The notes beneath the pieces were generated by a model. That model ran no database searches. It worked only from the letters and a program-made list of their open reading frames with translations, and was not told the origin of the DNA. Shown piece by piece: positions 53,904 to 61,853 of a stretch of DNA of 64,000 nt. The stretch's first letter is position 1, and each line of letters starts with the position of its first letter. The stretch comes from Anaerolineaceae bacterium (lineage in GTDB: Bacteria > Chloroflexota > Anaerolineae > Anaerolineales > Anaerolineaceae): positions 41,854 through 105,853 of the forward strand of contig JAFPZX010000072.1 in assembly GCA_017417055.1 (NCBI GenBank), written 5' to 3'. A program made the position numbers and the translations under genes.

Positions 53904-54594
53904 ATTAGCAGATGCATCGCCCGCTCCTGATCCAATTCGAAAAGATCACTTTATCCGGACGTATCGCAGCAAAGCCGGTGCAGCAAACTTGAGCATGCGC
54001 TCTCTGATTCTCTCTCAGATCAACTATATCAGTGCACCTGTGTGGGTCACAACGCTGGCTGTACTTTTTCTTGTTTTGTATGCGGTTCATACGGATCAAG
54101 ACATCATATTCCTGACGGCATCGCTCACACCGTTCGTTTCCGGAATAGCCATTTTTGATTCATTCCGTTCACAATTTTATTCAATGACTGAAATGGAAAG
54201 TGCTTCCCTTTTTTCACTGAGAGGAATTTTTTTCGCGAAAATGATTTGTATAGGTATTGTGCACATCTTTTTCATCCTTATGCTTTCACTCATAATATCT
54301 CCTCACACCAGATTCAGTTATATCAAGACAGGAATCATAATCACAATGCCCTACCTACTTTCATCAATTATTTGTTTGAAAGCTGAAAGAAGCATATTGG
54401 GACGGAAAAATCCTTTCATTTGTCTTGGAATTTCGGCATTGATTTCTGCGTTAGTTTTTTTCACCAAAGCAATTTCAAAAAGAATTACATACACACTTCC
54501 TGAATTTTGGTTCATACTGTTCATCACACTTGCAGTATTGGCAGGGAATGAAATCAGAAAAACACTCAAATGGGAGGAATATTTATGGAATTAA
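53884..54594 (+). CDS. Polytopic membrane protein in sigma-ABC operon, 236 aa
   Basis: About six membrane helices follow a cytoplasmic N-terminus of 45 residues ('NKLADASPAPDPIRKDHFIR'). I do not recognise a family with certainty. It overlaps the sigma factor gene by 20 bases and the ATPase gene by 10, so it is translated with both. It could be a transporter subunit, or a membrane partner that restrains the sigma factor through its N-terminal tail; the second idea is inference from position. There are no catalytic motifs. The FFTK.. and Ile-rich pattern is AT-biased compared with groEL upstream. Confidence 0.8.
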   Translation: MSKMTNKLADASPAPDPIRKDHFIRTYRSKAGAANLSMRSLILSQINYISAPVWVTTLAVLFLVLYAVHTDQDIIFLTASLTPFVSGIAIFDSFRSQFYSMTEMESASLFSLRGIFFAKMICIGIVHIFFILMLSLIISPHTRFSYIKTGIIITMPYLLSSIICLKAERSILGRKNPFICLGISALISALVFFTKAISKRITYTLPEFWFILFITLAVLAGNEIRKTLKWEEYLWN

Positions 54595-55289
54595 TTGCCG
54601 ACCGGCTCACAAAACGTTATAAGAATATTATCGCCGCGGACAGGCTGACATTTACGCTAAAAAAAGGCGTTACGGGCCTCATCGGAGCCAACGGAGCAGG
54701 AAAAACAACGCTGATGCGCATGCTCTGCGGAATTCTCACCCCAACCGAAGGAACGATCACCTACAATGGGGCACCCGTAACAGGAGAAAGCTACCGGAGC
54801 ATCTTAGGCTATTTGCCGCAGGATTTTGGATATTATCCCGATTTCACCGGCAAAGATTTTCTGCTATACTTTTCCGCTTTGAAAGGCTTGAGCAAAGCGG
54901 ATGCAAAGACAAGAACTGAGGAGCTGCTGCAAATTACAGGGCTTTCAGACGCCGGAAGAAAAAAAGTAAAAACATATTCCGGTGGAATGAAACAGCGGCT
55001 TGGTATAGCACAGGCTTTAATCAACCGACCGGAAGTGCTGATTTTGGATGAACCGACAGCCGGACTGGATCCGCAGGAACGGGCAAGATTCCGGGATCTG
55101 ATCGCGGAAATCGGACGAGAGAATATCGTCCTGCTTTCGACACACATTCTTTCCGACATAGAGCATATCGCGGAAAGGATCATTATGATGAAATCCGGAC
55201 AAATTATCTGGCAGGGTGAATGGAAGGGAAATGAAGGAGATTTGGAAACTTTCTATCTCAAAGAATTCGGGGAGGCGGCCCATGCATAA
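54585..55289 (+). CDS. ABC transporter ATP-binding protein, 234 aa
   Basis: Complete ATPase: Walker A 'GLIGANGAGKTTLMRML', signature 'YSGGMKQRLGIAQALI', Walker B 'VLILDEPTAGLDPQER' and the switch 'LLSTHILSDIEHI'. It resembles the CcmA/NatA type of ABC-2 exporters. The start at 54585 (MELIADR) is set by GGGAGGA 7 bases upstream. The stop overlaps the permease start by 8 bases. It powers the adjacent permease. Confidence 0.94.
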   Translation: MELIADRLTKRYKNIIAADRLTFTLKKGVTGLIGANGAGKTTLMRMLCGILTPTEGTITYNGAPVTGESYRSILGYLPQDFGYYPDFTGKDFLLYFSALKGLSKADAKTRTEELLQITGLSDAGRKKVKTYSGGMKQRLGIAQALINRPEVLILDEPTAGLDPQERARFRDLIAEIGRENIVLLSTHILSDIEHIAERIIMMKSGQIIWQGEWKGNEGDLETFYLKEFGEAAHA

Positions 55290-56448
55290 TTTCGGTACGC
55301 TGCTTGGATATGAGCTGAAAAAGCTGCTCTTCAATAAAGTCACAATCCTGATGCTCTCACTGTTCACAGGCCTCCTTTTCGGAATAACCATGCTCGAATA
55401 TCTGGTGATTGCCCCGGATGACTGCTATGTGGCGCAGCGGGAATCCGCACTGGGAGGGAAAATGCTCGATGACGAAATGCTGAAGAGAATCGAGGATGAA
55501 GCGGAGAAATATGGCGGGCTTACCCGAATCGACGGAAGCAGTATCTTCTATCATCTCGCACAATATTTGATCCGCGCTTTGGGAACTTACCTGAATGTTC
55601 CTGACACTGTATCCGCGGTTTCGACCGCACCGCTGACAGCGGAAAGTTTTTACAAAAATCGTGAGAACATTCTGGAATATCTTTTTGATAATTTTCTTCT
55701 GGAAGAAAACGAAAAAGCATTTTGGAGGAGCAAGGAATTAGAAATCACTAAACCCTTCACCTGGAAAGCAAATTACGGCATATCCGCGATGAGACGGAAT
55801 TATGGCATGTTAATCACCCTTTCCATGCTCACCATCGGGATTTGTCTTTCGGGGATTTTTGCCTCAGAGTCACGATACCGCACTGATGCGCTGATCGAAT
55901 GTACGGTAGAAGGGAAAAGGACTCTCCCCCTGGTGAAAATTTTAGCCGGTGAACTGTTTTCCCTGATCGTGAGCTTTCTGCTTCTCGCCGCAGCCCAGCT
56001 CCCCAGTATACTATTCAACGGGTTCCATGGCATCGAAACAGCCTGCCAGATCATCGCTCCATTTTTCTCCTATCCATGGACATCAGGGAGACTGCTCCTG
56101 GTCTACACCGGGATATACTTCCTGGCAGGGCTGCTGCTTGGCTCCATCGCAATCGTAATGTCAAAATTGATAAACAATATGATTGCGGTCAGCAGCTGTA
56201 TTTGTTTTACGGTGCTGCTGGATCTGTTCACAACGATCCCGTCAGAATTCAGAATCCTTTCACAAATCCGCAGCTTCACCCCGCTGCAGGTATTGATCAA
56301 TTCATCCATTATGGATCCAAGACTAATCAGAGTCGGAGAGAGATACCTGACTGTATTCCAATCCGCACCGATAATTTATGGCGTGATAGCAATTATGTTG
56401 TGTCTGATTACAATATCCATCAGCAGAAAGCATATTTTCCCCGGTTAA
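55282..56448 (+). CDS. ABC-2-type permease, 388 aa
   Basis: The layout is one N-terminal helix ('NKVTILMLSLFTGLLFGITM'), a long extracytoplasmic part (residues about 45-170) and then about five helices, as in ABC-2 and NatB-like permeases. The start at 55282 (MHNFGTLLGYELKK) has GGAGG 7 bases ahead. The 'FASESRYRTDALIECT' loop is the usual cytoplasmic coupling region. The partner is the ATPase at 54585. The substrate is unknown; self-protection or lantibiotic immunity-type export is common for this arrangement. Confidence 0.88.
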   Translation: MHNFGTLLGYELKKLLFNKVTILMLSLFTGLLFGITMLEYLVIAPDDCYVAQRESALGGKMLDDEMLKRIEDEAEKYGGLTRIDGSSIFYHLAQYLIRALGTYLNVPDTVSAVSTAPLTAESFYKNRENILEYLFDNFLLEENEKAFWRSKELEITKPFTWKANYGISAMRRNYGMLITLSMLTIGICLSGIFASESRYRTDALIECTVEGKRTLPLVKILAGELFSLIVSFLLLAAAQLPSILFNGFHGIETACQIIAPFFSYPWTSGRLLLVYTGIYFLAGLLLGSIAIVMSKLINNMIAVSSCICFTVLLDLFTTIPSEFRILSQIRSFTPLQVLINSSIMDPRLIRVGERYLTVFQSAPIIYGVIAIMLCLITISISRKHIFPG

Positions 56449-56466
56449 GTTGTTAACCTTCCCATA

Positions 56467-56655
56467 ATGCCGAGGTCACGCAAGGTCACGACCGTATGCA
56501 ACGGCAGGCGTGAGGTCTGGACGGATTACGAACAAGCAAAGGCATATTTTCTTGAAATGATGATGTCCGCCGCGGGCGAGGAGCGTGACCGAGCAGAGTG
56601 CATTTACATTCAGCTATTACACGGGCTTGACGAGTGTTCCGACGAAGATGAATAA
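56467..56655 (+). CDS. Small acidic protein of mobile-element type, 62 aa
   Basis: The sequence has 'VCNGRREVWTDYEQAKAYFL' and an acidic tail 'GLDECSDEDE'. From memory, near-identical short proteins are encoded beside relaxase and excision genes in clostridial integrative elements, so it may be a trace of an element that brought in the RiPP-like cluster. There is no clear ribosome site and no other mobile gene is in view. The stop lies 11 bases before a shared terminator. Confidence 0.6.
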   Translation: MPRSRKVTTVCNGRREVWTDYEQAKAYFLEMMMSAAGEERDRAECIYIQLLHGLDECSDEDE

Positions 56656-56666
56656 GCGGAAATAAA

Positions 56667-56704
56667 AATAGCTCAGAGTGTAAAAAACTCCGAGCTATTT
56701 TTCT
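56667..56704. terminator. Bidirectional terminator at the end of the RiPP cluster
   Basis: AAAAATAGCTC / GAGCTATTTTT with inner GAGT / ACTC pairing and T runs on both sides. It closes the plus-strand small gene and the minus-strand cluster. The stop codon of the ABC exporter gene lies inside the stem. Confidence 0.88.
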
Positions 56705-58395
56705 GTATTTGTGAAGTCGATAACCCTGTCGCATATCTCCAACGCCGCAGGACGATGCGTAACGATAACAACCGTTTTATCCGTCATACGCCTGAGATTT
56801 TGGAGCAATCGTTTTTCTGTATCGGCATCAAGCGCCGAAGTCGCTTCATCAAGGAGCAGTATCGGGCTTTCTGAAAATATCGCCCTTGCAATTGCTATTC
56901 TCTGCATCTGCCCCTCGGAAAGACCCGTGCCACGCTCACCGAGCAGCGTATCAATACCGCCGTCAAGCTCCGACACAAAATCATCGGCGCAGGCTATATG
57001 CAAAGCCCTGTTGATACGCTCATCGTTTTGCATATCTGCCTTGTCAGCGAAAGCGACGATTTCACGGATAGTGCCACTCATAAGCTGATTTCCTTGCGGG
57101 ACATAGGCGAATAGCCTGTGCCATTCAGCCGTCAGCGGTTTTGTACCTTGCGTATCGGTCAGATAACGCTCACCGCCGTCAAGCAGATAAATGCTCATGA
57201 GCAGTTTCAGCACCGTGGATTTTCCGCAGCCGCTATGCCCCATGAACGCCACATATTCGCCCTTACTTATCTTAATGCTGATATTTTTCAGCACTATTGG
57301 TTGGTTGTCTTTTGTCAGGTCTTTAATGCTGTCAACAGCAGGATAGTATGTGAAGTCGGCATTTTTCAAGCCGAATGCTTTTAGTGAGTCGGAGTAATAT
57401 GCCTTGACAGTATCAATATCAAGAGTCTGCTTTTCACTGTCATCACAGAAATCCTCGATCTCCATTAGTCGCTCCGCACTTGCCGTCATAGCATAGAACC
57501 TCGGCAGATAACCCGTAATACCGACAAATGGAGCTTGTATTTGTGAGATAAGCTGTGTGATCGCCGTAAGCGTGCCATAGCTTATCGTGCCGAGCAGAAT
57601 GCCATATCCGCAGTAGCAGACACCGAACAGATACATTCCGTTTATTGCGAACCCGAAACCGATATTACATATATTAGAAAAGCGGTTTTTCTTCATTCTT
57701 GCAGTTTTATGGGCTTTCATTCGCTCGTTTGCCTGCGTCTCTGTCTGCTGTTCGGTCGCAAATGACCGTATCATCATCATACTGCCTATATGCTCCTGCA
57801 AGAAGATACGGAGCTTGCCGTCACGCTCCTGCACTTGTTTATGGAGTTTTTTCAGCACCTTGCGAAAAGCGTAGGTGAATAAAAACAAGAATACTCCGCA
57901 GGGAAGAAGAAAACAAGCAAAACGCCAGTCAAGCACTATCATCATAATGACCGCACTTATCAGCTTTACCACCATACCGACCAGCCCGGGCAATATCTCT
58001 ACATAGGCATTTGCTACCACAACGGTATCATTCGTCAGCCGATTGAGCCATTCGCCTGAATGAACTGCATTGACACTTGCAAAGTCTTTTCTGAGAATAT
58101 TCCGCATTAGCCGTTTTTTGAAAATGTTTTCAAAAGTCGCCCTGGACAGTTCATTCAACCAACGGATAATCGCACTCATACCAATCTGAGCCAGCACAAG
58201 CAGGACTGTCAGCACCACATAATGCCAAAATCCTGCCTTATCGTGAGCCGTGGCATTGTCTACGATATTCCGCAGTAACAGCGCATACAGCACACCGCTT
58301 GCGCCGTTGAGTGCCTGAACGAGCATCAGAGCGAGGATGTACAGCTTTTTCTTTTCGGGAACGGCATAGAGCCATTTTATCGCATTATTCTTCAT
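56695..58395 (-). CDS. ABC exporter (membrane + ATPase), RiPP cluster, 566 aa
   Basis: Residues about 18-290 form six helices and residues about 330-560 the ATPase: Walker A 'VAFMGHSGCGKSTVLKLL', signature 'GLSEGQMQRIAIARAIF', Walker B 'ILLLDEATSALDAD' and switch His 'VIVTHRPAAL'. There is no N-terminal C39 peptidase, so leader removal would need another enzyme, and an S26-type peptidase is encoded just upstream. It is the last gene of the cluster, 29 bases after the peptidase stop. Its likely job is export of the mature peptide. Family members occur in many clostridial peptide clusters. Confidence 0.9.
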   Translation of the reverse strand: MKNNAIKWLYAVPEKKKLYILALMLVQALNGASGVLYALLLRNIVDNATAHDKAGFWHYVVLTVLLVLAQIGMSAIIRWLNELSRATFENIFKKRLMRNILRKDFASVNAVHSGEWLNRLTNDTVVVANAYVEILPGLVGMVVKLISAVIMMIVLDWRFACFLLPCGVFLFLFTYAFRKVLKKLHKQVQERDGKLRIFLQEHIGSMMMIRSFATEQQTETQANERMKAHKTARMKKNRFSNICNIGFGFAINGMYLFGVCYCGYGILLGTISYGTLTAITQLISQIQAPFVGITGYLPRFYAMTASAERLMEIEDFCDDSEKQTLDIDTVKAYYSDSLKAFGLKNADFTYYPAVDSIKDLTKDNQPIVLKNISIKISKGEYVAFMGHSGCGKSTVLKLLMSIYLLDGGERYLTDTQGTKPLTAEWHRLFAYVPQGNQLMSGTIREIVAFADKADMQNDERINRALHIACADDFVSELDGGIDTLLGERGTGLSEGQMQRIAIARAIFSESPILLLDEATSALDADTEKRLLQNLRRMTDKTVVIVTHRPAALEICDRVIDFTNTEK

Positions 58396-58424
58396 ATCGT
58401 TTTTTCAGCCATTTCGAGATGTGG

Positions 58425-58904
58425 TTATTGGGGAAGAATAACCCTTTTGAGCTTATTGATTGCTCTAAAAGGAAACAGCATCACCGGACGGATCTTCCAA
58501 AAACGATTCCACCGTCTGAACCTTCGTATCCATTTCGGTGATTCACAGTCGATTGTTCTATTCCCTCTTTTAATTAAAACCGCCTTACCGAGAAGCTTAT
58601 CCCTACCAATCCATCCATCCGGAAATTTGCAACCATCTCCAAAGGTCTGAACCCTGTCTCCATCCATCTTATACAGCCGGTGTAGACAATAATTCCCACC
58701 TTTGCATATTGCAGGAAACAATACAATATCCCCGATTTTGTATTTATCTTTGGGCACAGATACAATCATAACATCATCCTGAAAAGCCCGGATAAAGGGA
58801 AACATACTATTACCGGTCACCTGAAACCACACCGGAATATCAACCAGCCCGTCCGTGTCCTTCATGCTGTTCCATTGTTCTATGCTTAACAGAATCTTTT
58901 CCAA
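58425..58904 (-). CDS. S24/S26 signal-peptidase-like protein, RiPP cluster, 159 aa
   Basis: 'VWFQVTGNSMFPFIRAFQDD' holds the GxSM motif with Ser33 as probable nucleophile. 'NYCLHRLYKMDGDRVQTFGD' holds His75-Arg76 where the general base sits. Ser/His dyads of this kind are seen in the SipW/ER (Sec11) branch of S26, while most bacterial enzymes use Lys. The C-terminal 40 residues are basic ('KWIRRFRRWNRFWKIRPVML') and may attach to the membrane. The start is a TTG at 58904, with AAAGGG about 11 bases upstream. A peptide-maturation role is inferred from the cluster. Confidence 0.82.
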   Translation of the reverse strand: MEKILLSIEQWNSMKDTDGLVDIPVWFQVTGNSMFPFIRAFQDDVMIVSVPKDKYKIGDIVLFPAICKGGNYCLHRLYKMDGDRVQTFGDGCKFPDGWIGRDKLLGKAVLIKRGNRTIDCESPKWIRRFRRWNRFWKIRPVMLFPFRAINKLKRVILPQ

Positions 58905-58939
58905 ACAACCATACCCTTTCTTGTCTTAAAACGCAAAAT

Positions 58940-60094
58940 CTAATCGCTCAATCCGAAGTTATCCATAAGCCGCCTGACATGCCTTGCATCTTCATCATTC
59001 ACTTTAACACTTGCGGTTTTAGCAACATTTTCTCTTCTATGAAGCAAAACATCAATAATTCTATATATCCACGCAAAAGGAAGGAGTATCGGCCACTTTT
59101 TCAAAACAGGATACCTGAGGCACATGTCCAAATATGCCAAAAATGTCCAGCTCAGGAAAAACATCACCCGGCTCTTCCCGCCCTTATCCATATACTTCCA
59201 ACCCATCCTATCGGGGAGCTTTCTATTTTCGGGAAAGAACATCTCCATATCCAATTCGGAAACCTCTGTCGGCTCATCACCGAAAAACGTATACGCTAAT
59301 GACCTGATCTTCTCTTCAAATTTCAGCAGCCCCACTGAATCCAGCTGCTTTCTTATATAGTCAGTATTCCATCCTTTAGCATACTTCTGGTTCAGCACAT
59401 AGATATCTCCCACATGACGGATATGTGCCTCGCGATTCTTAAAATGCTTTGCAGCATGGGCAATCTCATGAATGTACATATCCTCCGGTGTCAGATGGTA
59501 CAGATTCGGAATCCTCTCATCAAGGACCGCCCGTTCAAATATATTATCAAAGATCGGCTTATATGGGCTGTCATCTGCCATCAGATGCCTGTGCAATTCA
59601 ATACTCATGCACGGTTTTTTGTGAAAAACATCATGAACACCTTTTTCCAGATTCTCCGTGGAATATCCGAAAGCCTCCATCAAATCGGCTAATTCCTTCG
59701 CTGTTACTCCCTTGTATAGCAAGTCCACATCTGACATAACACGAAAATTCGGAGAAGGATACAATTCCTTCATCACACAGCCCTTTAGCGGAATTATCTT
59801 CACGCCATTCCCGCAGAGATACTCCACCAGCTTGTGATACTCCGACATCTGGATCTCGCTGCGCATACAGTCGTCCAGAAAGCGTTTCTGGTATTCTCCC
59901 CATTTATCGCTTGCGGGCTTCGGCTCTATCATATTCAGAGCGCAGAAAGAGATCGGTGCCATATTCCTTCCCGAACCGATAGTAAATATATCATCCGCTT
60001 TTATCCCTTCCGGCAGTACAGAAGGCTTTTTATTATTCAAAACTGCAGCTACGGTGTTAAGGAACACACCCTCGGCTGTTATTGTATCCACCAT
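58940..60094 (-). CDS. Nucleotidyltransferase-fold protein (PF14907-like), RiPP cluster, 384 aa
   Basis: The nucleotidyltransferase signature is clear: 'IIPLKGCVMKELYPSPNFRV' followed by 'MSDVDLLYKG', with Asp122 and Asp124 as metal ligands. 'CMSIELHRHL' (Glu) and 'HEIAHAAKHFKNREAHIRHV' complete the PF14907 pattern found in lantibiotic and lasso peptide clusters, where its reaction is unproven. The start at 60094 (MVDTITAEGV) follows GGTGGTGA; a longer frame is open upstream but unsupported. Its first 85 bases and leader are duplicated ahead of the kinase gene (61292-61360). Confidence 0.85.
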   Translation of the reverse strand: MVDTITAEGVFLNTVAAVLNNKKPSVLPEGIKADDIFTIGSGRNMAPISFCALNMIEPKPASDKWGEYQKRFLDDCMRSEIQMSEYHKLVEYLCGNGVKIIPLKGCVMKELYPSPNFRVMSDVDLLYKGVTAKELADLMEAFGYSTENLEKGVHDVFHKKPCMSIELHRHLMADDSPYKPIFDNIFERAVLDERIPNLYHLTPEDMYIHEIAHAAKHFKNREAHIRHVGDIYVLNQKYAKGWNTDYIRKQLDSVGLLKFEEKIRSLAYTFFGDEPTEVSELDMEMFFPENRKLPDRMGWKYMDKGGKSRVMFFLSWTFLAYLDMCLRYPVLKKWPILLPFAWIYRIIDVLLHRRENVAKTASVKVNDEDARHVRRLMDNFGLSD

Positions 60095-60142
60095 ATCTTT
60101 ATCACCACCATTACGATTCTGAAAAACAACTCCTCCGCCTTC
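60059..60142. repeat. Direct repeat at the 5' end of the nucleotidyltransferase gene
   Basis: It matches 61292-61360 almost exactly, except for 18 extra bases (60094-60111 region) around the ATG. It covers half of the terminator stem (CTCCTCCGCC), the leader and the first 12 codons. Confidence 0.9.
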
Positions 60143-60254
60143 TTCCAATCGGGCATCACCGGGTTCATGCACGGTAATTTTTTCAAAATGGATCCGTGAA
60201 CTTGCAATCCGGCAATCATATGTCCGTAAAAAAAACACATTCGCCTGCGCCGCC

Positions 60255-61193
60255 TTATTCTGCCGGCGGTGTCCCGGAAAGCGCCTCAAGAGCTTCCCTG
60301 AGTGCCCGGGCAGAGGCGTAGCGCTGCTCAGGATCAGGGGCGCAGGCTTTTAGCACGATTTCTGACAGCGCTGCGTCGGCGTGCTTCGGCGGGGGCAAAG
60401 GCAGAATGCCGCGCTTGAACACCTCAAAGGCAATTTTCCGCTCCATCGTCGTTACGGAACGATCCGCAGGCAGGAATGGATAGGTGTCAGAGTTTAACAA
60501 CTTATACAGAAACATACCTGCACAATATATATCCTTCTTCACAATGCTTTCATGATCCCGGGGATTCAGTTCCTTGGTATATCCCTCCGCGCCATTATTC
60601 ATTACATCCCCCGTACGATCATTTTTCGGTTGGCAGAACTCCTCCATCCTGGCAGAGCCAAAATCCCCCAGCTTGAAATGACTGTCCGCGTCCACGAAGA
60701 TGTTGTGTTGATGGAAGTCACGGTAGACGATCTTGTTTCTGTGGCAGTGCTCCACGGCGAGACACAAGTCTATTCCAAGGCGAACGATGTCCTCTTGGGT
60801 CAGTTCGTCACGCTGTTCACGCCAAAGCCTGAAAGGCTTCAACAGCTCCATGCGGATCAGTACATAATCTTGATCGGATTCCTCATCGCGCATCACGGCG
60901 AAATCCTCTATGGAGACGATGTGCGGGTCTCCTTTCAGGATCTGCATCACCCGTGCCTCCAGGCTCAGATCCTTCACGCACTTTTCCGGATATTGTTTGA
61001 TTTCATCCCGGGCTCCCCCTTGGCGAACTCGCTCCGGTGCCTTCTCGGAAGAAATGACCTTGACCGCGTACCGCACCTCGCCGGTCGGACTCTTGTGCGC
61101 GATCTCATAGACGCGGCCACTTGTTCCCTCTCCCAGGACACCCAATACCTCATAGTCCGGCCATTGCCGTCGTATGAGCGCTTCGTGATCCAT
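60255..61193 (-). CDS. Ser/Thr protein kinase, RiPP cluster, 312 aa
   Basis: A full Hanks-type kinase domain fills the protein: glycine loop 'LGEGTSGRVYEIA' (about residues 20-32), Lys45 in 'YAVKVIS', Glu79 as probable helix-C partner, catalytic loop 'IVYRDFHQHNIF' with Asp159, and 'LGDFGS' with Asp177. HRD is YRD here, but the catalytic Asp and Asn are kept, so activity is plausible. There is no membrane helix or sensor domain. AAGGAGG lies 6 bases before the ATG at 61193. It lies downstream of the precursor gene and upstream of the nucleotidyltransferase. A kinase of this type is unusual in a peptide cluster; it could modify the peptide or regulate the pathway. Confidence 0.9.
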   Translation of the reverse strand: MDHEALIRRQWPDYEVLGVLGEGTSGRVYEIAHKSPTGEVRYAVKVISSEKAPERVRQGGARDEIKQYPEKCVKDLSLEARVMQILKGDPHIVSIEDFAVMRDEESDQDYVLIRMELLKPFRLWREQRDELTQEDIVRLGIDLCLAVEHCHRNKIVYRDFHQHNIFVDADSHFKLGDFGSARMEEFCQPKNDRTGDVMNNGAEGYTKELNPRDHESIVKKDIYCAGMFLYKLLNSDTYPFLPADRSVTTMERKIAFEVFKRGILPLPPPKHADAALSEIVLKACAPDPEQRYASARALREALEALSGTPPAE

Positions 61194-61214
61194 ACCGTAC
61201 CTCCTTGCCGTCAT

Positions 61215-61330
61215 CTTTCCAAATACTCTGGAGATATCCTGCCAGCTTATAGTATTCCGACGTCCGGAAATCGTTTCCAGTATTCTCCCCATTAAGAACA
61301 CACCCTCGGCTGTTATTGTATCCACCATTA
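61215..61330 (-). pseudogene. Fragment of the nucleotidyltransferase 5' region ahead of the kinase
   Basis: After the repeated MVDTITAEGVFL codons, the frame breaks. Further bases in another frame give 'RTSEYYKLAGYL', close to 'QMSEYHKLVEYL' (residues 82-93) of the nucleotidyltransferase. So a shortened, frameshifted copy of that gene's start lies between precursor and kinase. Confidence 0.55.
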
Positions 61331-61360
61331 CGATTCTGAAAAACAACTCCTCCGCCTTCC
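61292..61360. repeat. Direct repeat upstream of the kinase gene
   Basis: The partner of the repeat at 60059-60142. Here it lacks the 18-base insert and includes half of the terminator hairpin that follows the precursor gene. Confidence 0.9.
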
Positions 61361-61381
61361 CGAAAAAAGGTCGGAGGAGTC
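61340..61381 (-). terminator. Hairpin terminator/attenuator after the precursor gene
   Basis: On the minus strand ACTCCTCCG / CGGAGGAGT with further CC / GG pairing, followed by TGTTTTTC. It lies 30 bases after the precursor stop and before the kinase gene. Such a hairpin would yield excess precursor mRNA over tailoring genes. Confidence 0.8.
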
Positions 61382-61410
61382 ATCAATTTTGTGTCCGGTA
61401 TCCCGGTTAG

Positions 61411-61536
61411 TTAAAACACGCTCTGGCCGCATCCAGATGTACTCCAACCACAGGTTGAAGCAGCAATTCTGTCACTGAAATCAAACTCTACCATAGTAAC
61501 AGTAGGCTCTTCATAGACCTTCTTTTCATTGTCCAT
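61411..61536 (-). CDS. RiPP precursor peptide, 41 aa
   Basis: GGAG lies 9 bases before the ATG at 61536, and the stop is at 61411. The leader is acidic (MDNEKKVYEEP... then VEFDFSDRIAAS), and the end 'TCGWSTSGCGQSVF' is a Cys-, Ser-, Thr- and Gly-rich core with two Cys seven residues apart. It sits directly after the PqqD-like gene and before a hairpin, the usual place for a precursor. The Cys-containing core with a radical SAM/SPASM enzyme suggests thioether (sactipeptide/ranthipeptide-like) or carbon-carbon cross-links. The modification type is inference. It is too short to appear in most automatic gene calls. Confidence 0.85.
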   Translation of the reverse strand: MDNEKKVYEEPTVTMVEFDFSDRIAASTCGWSTSGCGQSVF

Positions 61537-61587
61537 TGCAGTAATCTCCTTTCGTAAAATTTATATAACCCCTGAAGGGATCATATA

Positions 61588-61851
61588 CTAAGCATTGATA
61601 ACGCCTGCTTCTTTCAACGAAGCGATCGTCTTTTCGACATCGCTCTTTGCTTTTTCAAGCGTTACATCATATTCGCGGGTAAGAGTTTCAGCCGTTTCCT
61701 CGATCGTTCTTCCGCTTTTCAATTCGGAAAAGATCAAAGCTCCGGTGTCATTCAGAACTAATGCTCCCTTAAACTCCTTCACATTTGCGCCTGTCGGCAT
61801 AACAAGATTCATTCCCGGCATTTTTCTAAGCACAAAACCTTCCTTGATCAT
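61588..61851 (-). CDS. PqqD-like leader-binding protein, 87 aa
   Basis: The fold is the RiPP recognition element: 'GANVKEFKGALVLNDTGALI' strands, then 'FSELKSGRTIEETAETLTRE' and 'YDVTLEKAKSDVEKTIASLK' helices, matching PqqD. It would bind the precursor leader and bring it to the radical SAM enzyme. Three ATG codons follow each other at 61857-61849; the third is chosen for its 7-base distance from AAAGGAG. The upstream gene's stop overlaps the first ATG. Confidence 0.88.
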   Translation of the reverse strand: MIKEGFVLRKMPGMNLVMPTGANVKEFKGALVLNDTGALIFSELKSGRTIEETAETLTREYDVTLEKAKSDVEKTIASLKEAGVINA

Positions 61852-61853
61852 CA

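Noticed and set aside
60095-60289. 65 extra codons at the start of the nucleotidyltransferase
   Set aside because: This part overlaps the duplicated leader and half terminator, lacks a ribosome site and has no family similarity.
61194-61346. 51 extra codons at the start of the kinase
   Set aside because: They come from the duplicated leader; the kinase domain begins just after the strong ribosome site at 61193.
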